DNA of 64,000 nucleotides from Mnemiopsis leidyi (taxonomy: Eukaryota > Ctenophora > Tentaculata > Lobata > Bolinopsidae). The translations under genes were made by a program, and so were the position numbers. The stretch is from the NCBI GenBank assembly GCA_000226015.1, contig JH152799.1:76022-140021 (forward strand), written 5' to 3'. Below, piece after piece: positions 1 to 13,000 of this stretch. The first letter of the stretch is position 1, and each line of letters starts with the position of its first letter. Under the pieces are notes generated by a model. That model searched no databases and was not told the DNA's origin. It was given only the letters and a program-made list of their open reading frames with translations.

Positions 1-1035
1 TTTCACATGCCTGATGTTGAGCATTTTTACAGTTGTTGTAAACCTTGATACACTTTGGGTCAGACTTTTTGCAAAGAAAGGCTAAATTTCTGCATTCATT
101 ATTACATTCATCGTCGTTGACCTTTTTGCATTTCATGTTGGGCAAATAGCACATAGTGAACAGCTTTTTGCAAGGAGTACTCNNNNNNNNNNNNNNNNNN
201 NNNNNNNNNNNNNNNNNNNNNNNNNNNNNNNNNNNNNNNNNNNNNNNNNNNNNNNNNNNNNNNNNNNNNNNNNNNNNNNNNNNNNNNNNNNNNNNNNNNN
301 NNNNNNNNNNNNNNNNNNNNNNNNNNNNNNNNNNNNNNNNNNNNNNNNNNNNNNNNNNNNNNNNNNNNNNNNNNNNNNNNNNNNNNNNNNNNNNNNNNNN
401 NNNNNNNNNNNNNNNNNNNNNNNNNNNNNNNNNNNNNNNNNNNNNNNNNNNNNNNNNNNNNNNNNNNNNNNNNNNNNNNNNNNNNNNNNNNNNNNNNNNN
501 NNNNNNNNNNNNNNNNNNNNNNNNNNNNNNNNNNNNNNNNNNNNNNNNNNNNNNNNNNNNNNNNNNNNNNNNNNNNNNNNNNNNNNNNNNNNNNNNNNNN
601 NNNNNNNNNNNNNNNNNNNNNNNNNNNNNNNNNNNNNNNNNNNNNNNNNNNNNNNNNNNNNNNNNNNNNNNNNNNNNNNNNNNNNNNNNNNNNNNNNNGC
701 AAATAGCACATAGTGAACAGCTTTTTGCAAGGAGTACTCGATTTAATGCATTTTCTCTCAATTTCTTGACAGAAACTATCTTTAGCCCAACAATTCTTGA
801 CTTTGCTTCTGCAAATACTTATCGGGTTTCTACACTTTCTGAGTTGATTGAAGCATATTGAGTTCAACCGATGACATCTAGCAATTTCACTATGACACAA
901 TTGATCGGGCTTGTCGCAAATCAGCAAAAGATCTTTACAGCGTGAATCGTAGGCTTTGCATTTAGATTGCACTTGTTTGCATTTTGCGTCCGAGCTTTTG
1001 GGTTGATGACAAGTGAGGGTTTTGATTCCACAACC
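1..1035 (-). other. cysteine heptad array 2, interrupted by assembly gap, continues past window edge
   Basis: A second array of the C-x6-C pattern starts near 1035-1010 and runs to about 700 on the minus strand. After the N gap it resumes from 182 down to position 1 with the same spacing and stays open to the window edge. One or two intervals depart from seven (an eight, and a four next to a CNNEC motif). It is separated from array 1 by about 700 residues of cysteine-poor, strand-rich sequence, so the protein alternates cysteine-ladder and non-ladder blocks. Confidence 0.8.
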
Positions 1036-4000
1036 GCCTAATAATGTCGACATTTTCTTGTTAACGGCTCCAATATTGACATAGGCACAACCTCCCAATG
1101 CGTTGTAGCTTATCAAACGACTAAATTTGCCAAAATGAGGAAATATCTTTGGGCGAATTCTAAACTTCGTGATTGTCTTGATTGAATCAGAAACTACAAT
1201 ATTGATCTTAGATAAAGATTTCATTGAAGCAACTATCACCAAGGTTTTGATCTGGTGACTATACATAAATGGTTTAGCAAGAAGCTTCTCGATTGTAACG
1301 TTAATCTTGCTTTTGTAGCTTGAGCTTGCCACCATCAGGGGAAAGCACTTTACAATGGCTTTTGCATTCGTTACATTGTTTCGAAATCGATTCTTTATTT
1401 TACCCTTAAGCAAAAATATCCCTATTTTTTCCACGAAGTTGAGCCTTATCATTCGAAGTTCCCTCTTTAAGACAAGTTTTTTGGTGGAAATTTGCTGCCC
1501 AAAGCTTTTCATGACAAGTCTAAAGTAATGTACGTTGCCATCTCCTGAAATCATTAAGACTTGACTGTGTTCATTGCTGGTAGCTGTAGCAATTCTATTT
1601 ATGAGATACTCAGTTGCTTTTTCTTCTTTACTTGAAAACAATTTAGAGCATTCTATATTGATTGTTGAAAGCACATTGTACGGCTTTTCAAGCAAACCCC
1701 TGATTTTCAATCCAACAGAAATTCTGAAAAGAGTTGATGTATGGCGAACCTGGATTCGCTTTAAATGCGAAGTAACATCATTTGACAACACAGATGATAC
1801 CTTTTTCGCAGCTTGATTCCATCTTTCAATTTTGTGAAACCTTTTTACCCTGACAATGATACTTTGAGAGTGGGTACAGTTGATAAGTATTTTAGCTTTT
1901 ACCACATTTAAATGCTTGAAGATATGCTTGTCAGTTGCCGTTCGCAAGTGCTCGATGCTCTTTATACGATTGTTGAGAAAAGAAAGGCGCTTATTTTGAT
2001 AATGGTCCATAACAATGTGAATATCGAAACGTCGGCTGGGTGTTTCTTTTCTTATGACATGAGCTTGTTTTGCTGAAAGCAAGAGAGTTTTTGTATCAAC
2101 ATTAACATAAGTTGATGACTTACTTTTGTTAGTGCTGTATTGATGTATTTTCAACACAATGAAAGCAACCACATGGTGGCCTTTGACAGCGAAATGAAAT
2201 GACTTGGTTATCGCCCTGGTTTTTTCTTCTCCTTGATTTGATCTAACGGTCATGTAAAAATTCCTTACAGCAGCAATTTGCAGATGCTTGAAAATGGGCT
2301 TCGAGATATCTAACTTATGGAGATTTGAGACTCTGAAAATGGAAAAACGTTTCAATTCCATTATTGAGACTGTCCTTTGAATGCCCTTTTTCGATTCAGC
2401 GCCAGCCATTTCATCACTTTCGATTGTTAACATTCCAACAAGATGGAAGTTCGGATGACCAAACCGACAACTGAATGCGGCTATTTCATGATGTTCGACG
2501 TGTTTTACGTTCAAGGACAAAACGAAATGCTCTAATATCTTGACGACTCCATTTACATTTAATCCATTTGAAAGAGATGTTTGTGTTTCGTATAGTCTAT
2601 AGGAAATTCTAACGTTGGCACCCTTTATTTGAGCATAACAGAAGAAAATGCCCCTGAAGACTGATTTTGGAACCAAGATATCTTTCATTGTTTTAATTTT
2701 GTGACTCCCATTAACATTTCTGGGATGATGAACAGCAGTTATGAAACGTTCATAACTTGAATCTTCTGATCTGAAAAGAAGGCTGCTGATTTGATGAGTA
2801 TGATTCACGAGAGTTGAGACTTTCATCGAATAACTTCGTTTTTGATTAAGCAATAATTTTGTTCTCAGAAAATCTGTGTAAATCACGATTCTTCCTTTCA
2901 GACTAACTTGCTGTGACCTGAATGATGCTGCTTTTGGGACAACTCTTCTAGATCTGGAAAGGGGAGCAAACCTTGTCAGCACAATATGTTTTAAAGAAAG
3001 AAGATTGACATAATGACCATCTGTGGAAGAGTGACCAAAGACTATCCACCATGAAATGCCTGATTGAGACCCTTGTGTTAGCCCCATTAATTTAATCCTA
3101 TGAGTAAACTGCACAATTCTGGCAGTCACTGTTGGAACAGACTGTACCATAACGGTCCGGTATTGCAAGCAAGGTGCCTCTGACCTAATACATTTACTAG
3201 CTTTCAGCCTTTGACATTTTAACGCAGATTTCTTGCATTTAGACTTCTTCTCTGAACAAGAGTCATTTAATATCTTGCATGAATTTCTCAAATCATTGCA
3301 TTTTTGATCACCAGTTTCGCACTTTGCTTCAGCTTCAGTGCAAGCTAGTTTTGTCCTACTACAGTAAGACACTGATTTCAGGCAATCAATATCGTGCATA
3401 ATACACGAATCTTCCAGAAGAGCACACTGTGTATTTGTTCCTAGACATTGTGAAGTTTTATCCTCACAAACAGATTTTGCCTTTTCGCACTGACTTATCT
3501 GTTTCTCACAGCTTGGATTGACAGTTTTGCACTTAGAATGCTCTTTCTTGCACATAATATCCCTTTCACGACAACTTTTCTTTATACTTATAGCATGACA
3601 TTTTTCATGATTGGGATGGCCACTATTTCTACATATATTATCAATATCACTACATTCATTGACGCTTTCCAGACATCTGTCTATGTAAATTCGGCATGAA
3701 TTCTTCAAGCCATTACACTCCCTAGCGAGTGTATGACACGGTTGTTTAGATTGTGAACATTTAAGCTTTTCCTCAGAACATAAAGAGGGATAAGTCATTT
3801 TACACTTATCAAGAAGTCTGTAACAGAACGTGTTTTGTTCCTTGCAAGCTGACAATGGAGTCTTACAGTCATTGTCCACCTTATCACACGTGAGCTGCAG
3901 AACCATACAATGAGGAGAGTAACTTTTGCAACTTTGAGCAAAATCCTTGCAAAATAAGTTGGCTGCAGTTTTGTGCAAACATGTTGAGGTAGTTATTGAA

Positions 4001-7000
4001 ACTGCAGAAATCTCTTTCAGTGGTCGAGAAATTAATGCATGCTTGTTCTGCAATATCAGTAAAGGTTTGGTTAGTGTGACAAGTCGCACTACATTGGAGT
4101 GTTTACCTACAATCTGGACCGGCTGGTTTCTCAGTACAGAAAGTAGAGCCCACTGACCGGAGAAGCTGATCGGTGTAAAAGATTTATCCACAATCATCCA
4201 GGCAAATTCATGCGCGTCAATAATAGAGTGTTTGACTTCAAGAACAATAACCTTCTGCTGGCTTCCTTTAAGTTCAGTTACAAGTGTGGCTTTCATAACG
4301 GATTGTGCTTTTATGCTAGGAAACACATTCAGGTTCACTCCATGAATCTCCTGGGCTACATTGAGAGGTCTATTATGAATCACGAAAGAACTCCTAATAC
4401 CATTAACTAACTTGTGCTGAGAGGAATCTGTCATCTCAGAAGTAGTACTGATGCAATTGCACCAGTGTTGATGAGAATTAACTGCTTAATTGATGTGATA
4501 AACACTTGAACTGTGTGTCCCAGCGACATTTGAACGTTCTTCCATTCTAATCTTCGATGTAAAGCCATTTTAAATCGAGCAGTTGTTTTAACAAATATGG
4601 TGTTACGCACATTGGTGAGCTTAATATTGAGTGAGAGAGCCCTGTTGATCGTTGTCGTGGGATTATCTCCAATATTGCTTTGAAAATCTTCATTCGAAAT
4701 GGTCAAATGCTTGTCTTTCCTTGGTAGTGTTATGTAGGATGTCTTTGTAGTCTTAACAAACCCATCAATGGCCGATATTTGGAACAGATTTCTTCGTGAG
4801 AATATCCAAGCACCTAGTATAATTTTGGATTTATTGATTATCTTGTTACTGGCACTAAAGCTTGAACGACCTCCATAAAGAAGAGAGAAACAATTTCTGC
4901 TGGAAAGGAATCGATTAAGAAAAGCTATAGAACAACCTTCCGAAGCTGACGTTGAATCAATCTGTTTACTAAGAATTTCCTCATTTGATGAATAGTTCAT
5001 TAAAACGCACCTGATTTTCTTTTTCATTAAAAGAAAGCTTTCAAACTTGTTACACAAAAGAGGACTTGACACTAAGTGCGACCTTTGAAAAGAATTTACA
5101 GAACCTTGGCGTATTCCAATTCGTTGGTCCAGTTGTTTCACTGCCGTTATTGCCCTTGTAGAGTGCATGATTGCTCTTTTATGAACCAAGTACTGCTTGC
5201 TGTGAAGTGTCGTGACAAAGTTCTCGGATTCTGTTTGTTGCAAATTCGTAACAGAGTACACATAATTTATCTGAATATGTAAGTATAGTCTGGGTAACAA
5301 TTCAACGTTAGAGTTTCTGTTAAAAGTGAATCTTGCTGAAGTCTTCAACTTTATATTTGCCCTCAGTGTCACTTTCCATGTTCCAACTGCATTTTTGACG
5401 TGGAAGGTATCTTTGGCTGCTCCAAATATTCTTACATGTAAATAAAGTGCAGCCTCAAAGGTACAGTGTTTCAGGATATGTTTTTGCTCAGCTTCTTTTT
5501 TTACCATAGCGTTTTTATTGCCGAATATCAGTATGAAATCTCTTTTTTGCTCAGAAAGCACTTGTTTTGGTTTCTGAAGTCCAAGATAGTGCTTTCTATT
5601 ATCGTAATTTTGGTTCGACGATCTCAACGTTGGTAATAGTGATACGATGCTGGCTTTAACATTGCTCACAATTCTCATTATCATTCGTCCATCAGCTCGC
5701 TTGTTCGTCATAACCATCTGTATTTATTTTTTATTATTTTGAGGGGTTTATAAAGCAGAACTACTTTAGTGTTTTTTGCAATATTTGGAGCAAATCCATC
5801 TTTCTTTCCTGCAGTTATCTGACGTAATAGAAGATCTAGGTTTGAGGTTGAATAAGTAATTGAAACCTTCCTAAAACAATGTTTATTCAGTTCAAGCCTT
5901 TGTACTTTCATCATTTCAAGTTTTACTCGAAATATCAATGGAGGCAATTTTCTAAAAAGCGAAACGCTTTCAGCAATTCCTTTCCCAACGATCTTGCTTG
6001 CAATCATGGTACCACCATACACCACACTTTTTGATTTGGATAGTTGACAAAAAGGTTGAAATACATCTGTAGCTCTCCTCTTTGCTCGGATACCGTAGGT
6101 ATTGTGGTACTCGGTGGAAAAATAATGTTTACAAGTGTAGACAACATGATGAAAAACCGTGATGAATTTAGCAATCGAATTGCTTTTAAAAACTAAATAT
6201 GTGAACTGATGTTGAGAAGTATTTGGTTGACTGCTCCGACTAACGAAACTTCTTTTACTCATTGGCAACAAATCAGCAATGAATGTTGTGCTTCTTCCCA
6301 AAACACTCATAGCAAACCGCCTCTTACACATCGTTTTCTGTCCGTTGTAAATATGCAAAAACACAGTCATTATTGATTTCAGTTGATTGCAGGACAATTT
6401 GTGATGCTTGTTTGCTTTAAATTGAAAAGAAACTTCATGAGCACTGGTATGATATGCAGTTTGATAACGGTTTGCATCAAATTTCATTATTCTGGATAAA
6501 ACTTGAATTTTCATTTTGTGTTTTCTTTTGTGTATATAGTTTATTGAGGCAATAAACTTGTGAGCAAATCTAATTGTTGAACTGAATTTTTTGAGTTCCA
6601 TGAATAGTTTGATATCGTATTTTATGGCCTTTCTATGATAATCTGTTTCATGGGATACTGTTGTCCCACTGTTGTAAATGGATTTCTTTTGGGTCGATAT
6701 AATGACGCTTAGGGCTTGATGTTTTGAACTTAAAGCATTTACATCCCTACTAAGTAAATATCGATAATGTTGTTGGATACTATTGTATCGACTCAAGTTG
6801 GTATAACGCCCGAGAATAAACCCAGTTTTGAAGTGGCCATGAAGTGATTTGCTGTTAGATAGTTGGATTTCTTTTCGATTGACAGACTGTGTTGTGGTGG
6901 CACTATATTCGATAGGAATGGGGTAATAATGCTTGCATACTTTCCATTTTGCTGCGTCTTTAGTCCAATTTTCAGCCGAGTTCGAAATAAATGGAAAACA

Positions 7001-10000
7001 GAAATAAAAAACAGCGCCTTTTAGCTCTTCTTTGAAAAGAGGATTCAGCATCCAATTAATGGGCCTTCTTTCTTTCTCTATAAATCTAAATCTTGCACTT
7101 AAGTGATGATGCATTTGATGAACTAAATGCTCTTTTAACAAATATTTCCTGTGTGAGGCATTAGAAACCACCTGCAAGTTGACTACATAAATTACATTTA
7201 GCTTCGAAAATGTCCTCTCAAGCAATGTTCTTTTGAGGGATGAAGATATTTTCGATATTTTTATTCCACCTTTTTCTATGAATGAATTGATGAAGACAGC
7301 CTGAATCGGAGATGTATATTCAAGCACATGAATTCTTGGAACCTCAAGATCTTCAACATTTGTTTTCATTCGGGCGATTGAGTTTTTAAAAATCATTTTC
7401 TTTTTCTGGACATTTCCAAGACTAACTCTCAACTTCCTTATTTTTAGATAACTCTTTTGAACCTGCACATAACCTAGAACCAATGCTCGATTTTCATCAA
7501 TCATACGAATTAGGGTATCCCTATTGAACGTTTTGAACCACTTCGAAGCTGATTTTAAAACTTTTGTCAGTTCATTAAAGTGCAAAAGAACTTGAACAGG
7601 GTTGAACACACCGATGATTATCGTTGAAGAGGTTCGTACCTCCATAATCTTATGAGTAACTGCATGTCCTTCAGCAAGCTGCTGCTGATAAGTTTCAAGT
7701 TTTCCTGTTCTCGATTTAGTTGACGTTTGGTATGTAAGGGCTTCAATCAGCACGAAAACATGCTTCTTTACAGTTTTATTTCCCATCGAAAAGATAGGCT
7801 TCTTTAACATCCCTAATCGAATTTGAGGCTCTGTGCTTTCAATGTTAGTGACCAATAACCAAAAAATGAATGATTTGGACCTCTTCATTTTCGAAATTTG
7901 AAAGAATCGACGCATGATGCTAATCGAGATTGATTGAGTCTGCTTTGGAATGGGATAAAGTCTAACCTCGCTACGCTCAAACCTCAAAATTGTGGCCCCC
8001 TTCAGTGCCATCGATGTAAAATGTTGCAAAATAGACAAAGGACTTCTGCCGACCAAGGTCTGATATGAATGATGTCTAATGGTACTTGACTGTGCTTCCA
8101 TATAAGCATCTATCGGTTTCCTAAATTCGAAAACCACGTTAATAGGAGAAAACCGTATAATGACATCGCTTTTAGTTGTCAGGTAGTTTTTTGATCCGAA
8201 AAGAACAAACTCACCTATCATATAAATGTCAACTTTTCCTCTTTTTCTGATTAGCTGTTCCCGTGTTCTACGTTCGATAAATGATGCAGTTGATTCCGAA
8301 CTCTTAAGTGAAATTCCAAATTCAGGGGAGACTTTTGAAGAAATCAGACGCCTCAAAGCAATAAAAATTGCTTTGTGAGCTGTGGTCGAAGATGTTTGTC
8401 TGATGTTGTTGCGATTTGAAATTGCCAAATGAGTATAAGCTGCTTTGAATCTTTCCATTCTTACTATGGATTGAGACTTTCTAACCATATGATTAGAATT
8501 ATAGTGGTTCACGGTGGTTGTCTTAAAGTTACCTCTATCAAGAACTGTGCGATTTTGTCCAAAAATCACATTGACTGGGACAACGATTGTGTTAGTAGTT
8601 AACGACACCAAGCTTTTTGAGATTGTTGTAATGTCTAATATTTTGTCGTTCAGTGCAGACGGAGGAATTGTACCGACCACGGTTTGATATAAATGGTGTC
8701 TAGTGGTACTTGACTGTGCTTCCACATAAGCATCTATCGGTTTCCTTAATTCGAAAACCACGTTAATAGGAGAAATCCGTATAATGACATCGCTTTTAGT
8801 TGTCAGGTAGTTTTTTGATCCGAAAAGAACAAACTTACTTATTAGATAAAAGTCAACTTTTCCTCTTTTTCTGATTAGCTGTTCCTGTGTTCTACGTTCG
8901 ATAAATGATGCAGTTGATTCCCAACTCTTCAGTGAAATTCTAAATTCAGGGGAGACTTTTAAAGAAATCAGACGCCTCAAAGCAATAAAAATTGCTTTAT
9001 GAGCTGTGGTCGAACATGTTTGTCTGATGTTGCTGCGATTTGAAATTGCTAAAAGAGAGTAAGTTGCTTTGAATGCTTCCATTATTACAATAGATTGAGA
9101 CTTTCTAACCATATGATTAGAATTATAGAGATTCATGATGGTTTTCTCGATGTTCCCTTTATCAAGAACTGTGAGATTTTGTCCAAAAACCACTTTGACT
9201 GGGACAACGGGTGTGTTAGTAGTTAGCGACACCAAGTTTTTTGAGATTTTTACAATGTCAAATATCTTTCTGTGATACCTTTCATTTATAACTGCTGCAG
9301 ATCTAATAAAATGTCCCAACCCAATTTGGCCTCTTAAATCATTGATTACACCTTTCTGCGTTACGAAACGACGGATTGTTGATGTGAGAAATTCTGGAAT
9401 TCTCGATACAGATGATAAGCGTTTTTCATGAACCATCATAAATGATTTTTTTGATGTCTTTGTTGCCACATCAACCACTAAATGCTTCGATGTTCCATGT
9501 AAGGTAATTTCTTTGAATGTGACCAGCAGTACGGACACTAGTGGTGAGATCCTTTTGGTGTTTGAATATCCGAGTTCAACAAGTTTTCGCTTTTTTAATA
9601 CTTCAGAAACCTCCCAATATTTGTGACTATGGTTTTCTTTGCTACAAGTGGCATGCAACACCATTGAAATGAGCTTCCACGAAAAAGTTACTTCGTCTGT
9701 TTTCGGAGTCACCACTTTTCCTTTTATGGAGCTGATATCATAACATAATTCAGTAATACCAGTGATCTTTAATTCTATTGATGGGTTGACTGCTTGTTGA
9801 TACTTGTAGGTTATCATAAAAGGCGTATTGTTCAAAAGTTCTGTGAGATTTTTGGAAGGGACATTGAGAACCCGAGTAGCTTGATGTAATAATTTCATAT
9901 TGGCCACTGTTGTGCTACTGATCTTTTTTCGGCGTCCACTTTTTGTCCAATGGATTGTCGTGAACTTTGGCAAAGTTATCTCAGATAAAAGATAATTTGA

Positions 10001-13000
10001 TGAAAAGTAAGAAAGTTTTATCCGGAAGACTATGAAGTATAACATTGTTGTGCTCATATCATTCTTCGTTGTCTCCGAGGCCATGAATCTTTCATTACGA
10101 TGACCAAAAGTTTTGATCATAGGTGGAGTTTCTGCATCTTTTCGAAAGAATTTTTCTGGTTTGGAAAGGTCTGAGGACGTCATTTCAATGTATCTTGATA
10201 TTGGTAGCATTGATCGAACAAACTTTAAGTTCATGAAAACCGTCTTATGGTTTTCTCGAACAGCCATCAAACTTAATTTCAAAAAGTCAACAGTTGACAC
10301 AAGATAAGTCGAACGAATATGTTTGTATGATTTGTAGAAACCGGTGTTTTGCTGCTCCGCACCCACAAAAGAACCACCAATGAGGATGGAAAGATGGATG
10401 GATGCAGAGTTTGACCTATCATGGCTCTTTGAAACGCTCACATAGGTCCAAGGAACGTGCAAGTATCTCCATATGTTATTTGGTATCCGTGGAGTCGTTA
10501 CCTGAAGCGACCGCCCTTGCAAAACAATATAACTTGGCTTATTACTCCAGGCCTGTGTCACATTGACAAGTAGAATTTCTATCTGCTTGATAAGTGTTTT
10601 TGGCCGCAGATAAGGAGGTACGCTTATGAAGCACGTTTTATGAATTAAGCTCCATCGATCAGCTCCAGTGAAGGACCATTTATAGTCAATGCCATTAAAT
10701 CTATCAAAGCCTAGAGTTCCAGGACGAATTTCATGTCTGCGAGAAAACAATGACACAGAGTTAACTGAGTGGTCTTTCATTCGAACTGAATATTTTATCT
10801 GATCTAGCCCAGCCGACCGATAGGTTTTAAAGGAGCTTGTAAAGGTATGAACATTTGCCACGGAGAGACTGATCTGAAGCGATGCAGATGGGCTTGCAAT
10901 AAACTTTGTTGTGATCGATTGATGACCATAACAAATACAAAACTTGATACCTTCCGGAAACATGAAGTTGAGTTTTGGATATTCAACCTCAAAATTTATC
11001 GCTAATTCTGAGCCTAGACCTGCCCTTTGCACTGCCATTAAAAAGTTGTAGAATTTATCGAGATTTATATAAGGGACAGAGCTTGTGATATTCCAGATTA
11101 TCATCATGCCAGGGGTATCAGTCCAAAAGTAACGGCCATCGATGCCGTGAATGCAACGATTCATTTCGGAACGCTTTTCCAATGTTTTTACTGAAGAGCA
11201 AACTCGAATATCGTCCTTGAGAATTTTCGTATGCTGAAGTCTTACATCATCAAAGCAGGAACAGCACCGGCTGTACGTAGGCTTTGAAGTGACTGTGGTT
11301 TTATAAAGAACAAACCGTCTTTTCAAACTAAGGTTAGATAATTTGCTTTTTTCTGATGGCATCAAGAACTAAAGTGTTTGCTAAAAGTGTCGTCGGCCTC
11401 TTTTTAACCGCCGAAACTGCCGTCTTCAATGATGATCTTCCAAAGGAAATAAAAGCGGCAGTTGTCAAATTCAGTTGAACTGAATTTTGAAAGACATTAA
11501 GTTTGCCTTTACCATTCCGCTCAATTTTAGCTTCAAAAATTAGAAGATCGATATCACGCTTCTCTCTAATCTTTGAAAACTTGACAAGCATCCTGGGCTC
11601 ATGAAACCAGCTTGATCTTGTCCATTTTTTGGGTTTTCTAGTAGTAACTGCTGCTGTACTTGAAGCTAAACAAAAACCTGTGAGGGACATTGTAAAACCC
11701 GTTGATAGAGACCACCGGTCTGCTGAAGCAGTAGTAGAAGCTGTTGAAATAAGCGGTGTTGACTTTGTTTCAGCATCTGTCAAAGGAACCACTGGTTGAG
11801 CCGTCAATAGCAAGATATGATTGAAGCTATGTTTTGGCAATAATGCTGACGTAACTTTACGAAGATAGGATTGTATCTCCTCCAAGATGTAAATAGACAA
11901 CTGTACCTCCCTTATTCTGGTTGATAAAGCAGAAATCTTACGTTCTAGGGCGAGGAGCTTGGTCGAGGACAACCTCCTGAACCTGCTCCCCATCATTTTG
12001 AAGCTAAATGATGAAACAGAACGGCTTTTGAGAACGGTGCCTGTGCTGATGACTGCGCTCTTTTTCTGTGCTGAGATCCAAAAGTAGCTTCTTCTTGGAC
12101 CTTTCCGGTGACTCATTTTCCTACAATGATGTTGGTTTTGTTGGTGTGACTGCATTGAGATCACAGGAATTGCACTTTCTACGTTGCATGAAACTTTTGT
12201 CAGTCGACGTGGTTGAGAAAGCGAGAAACCTTTCTTGTGTGATGGAAAGATGTTTGACGAAAATACCTCTGATCTATCAGTAAACTTTTTGGAATTGATC
12301 GCTTTTTTGAGAAATGGCCCTAATCTTTCAGAAAGACGGGATGTGCTCGAGATTGTTTTAGCGAACAGAATAAATGATTTAGCACCAATATTTGACGGCA
12401 ATGGTATGGCTAGACGAGATGCTGAGCCAAATATATGCTCTTGGGCATTTGTGTGCGTCGAAGTTTTTCCCTCAACAAAACCAATCCGCTTCATGATTAA
12501 TATAAACATTGTCGAATCGCATCGCGGATTTAAGATACTGAAAGCATTTCTGCGAAGACCCATTTGAACCATTTGAATACTTGAAGTCGTGTCAGGACGA
12601 GCTAATGAAATTGCAAATGTGAATCTTATGGGATGTTGAGTAGTACGTGGTGTTAATTTGGATGATGTGATCGACTTAGAAATGGACATCAACTTTGAGT
12701 TAGATTTGAAACTACGCTTAACTAAAATAAGGCTTGAGCGACCAGCGCTCATAAAACAATTATGAAAAGCTTTCGTTAAAAAACTTTCTACCTGTATCTC
12801 CAAAAACAGTTCAAATTTGATCTCTGAGTTAGTATTTTGCCTCATTCTAATAACTTCGAGAAAACTTTTTCTAGTGAGGATTAACTTAGCTCGTACATCA
12901 GAGAAAGCTGCATAAACGTAAACTTTACGGTTCTCGTGGTGTTCCAGTGAAGAGAGTTTTGCGGTGCTGGTTCTAAAGAGGGATCGCCTGATAGTCTCAG

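Noticed and set aside
1574-4410. Plus-strand open frames of 60-120 codons across the giant gene (for example 1574-1816, 3947-4156, 12235-12567)
   Set aside because: They lie opposite a strand that is open for thousands of codons and have no similarity or splice context; they are shadows.
11340-11365. Programmed -1 frameshift at the in-frame A_AAA_AAG heptamer near the first block junction
   Set aside because: The heptamer is in the right phase, but the -1 frame hits TGA after seven codons, while the long downstream block is in the +1 frame.
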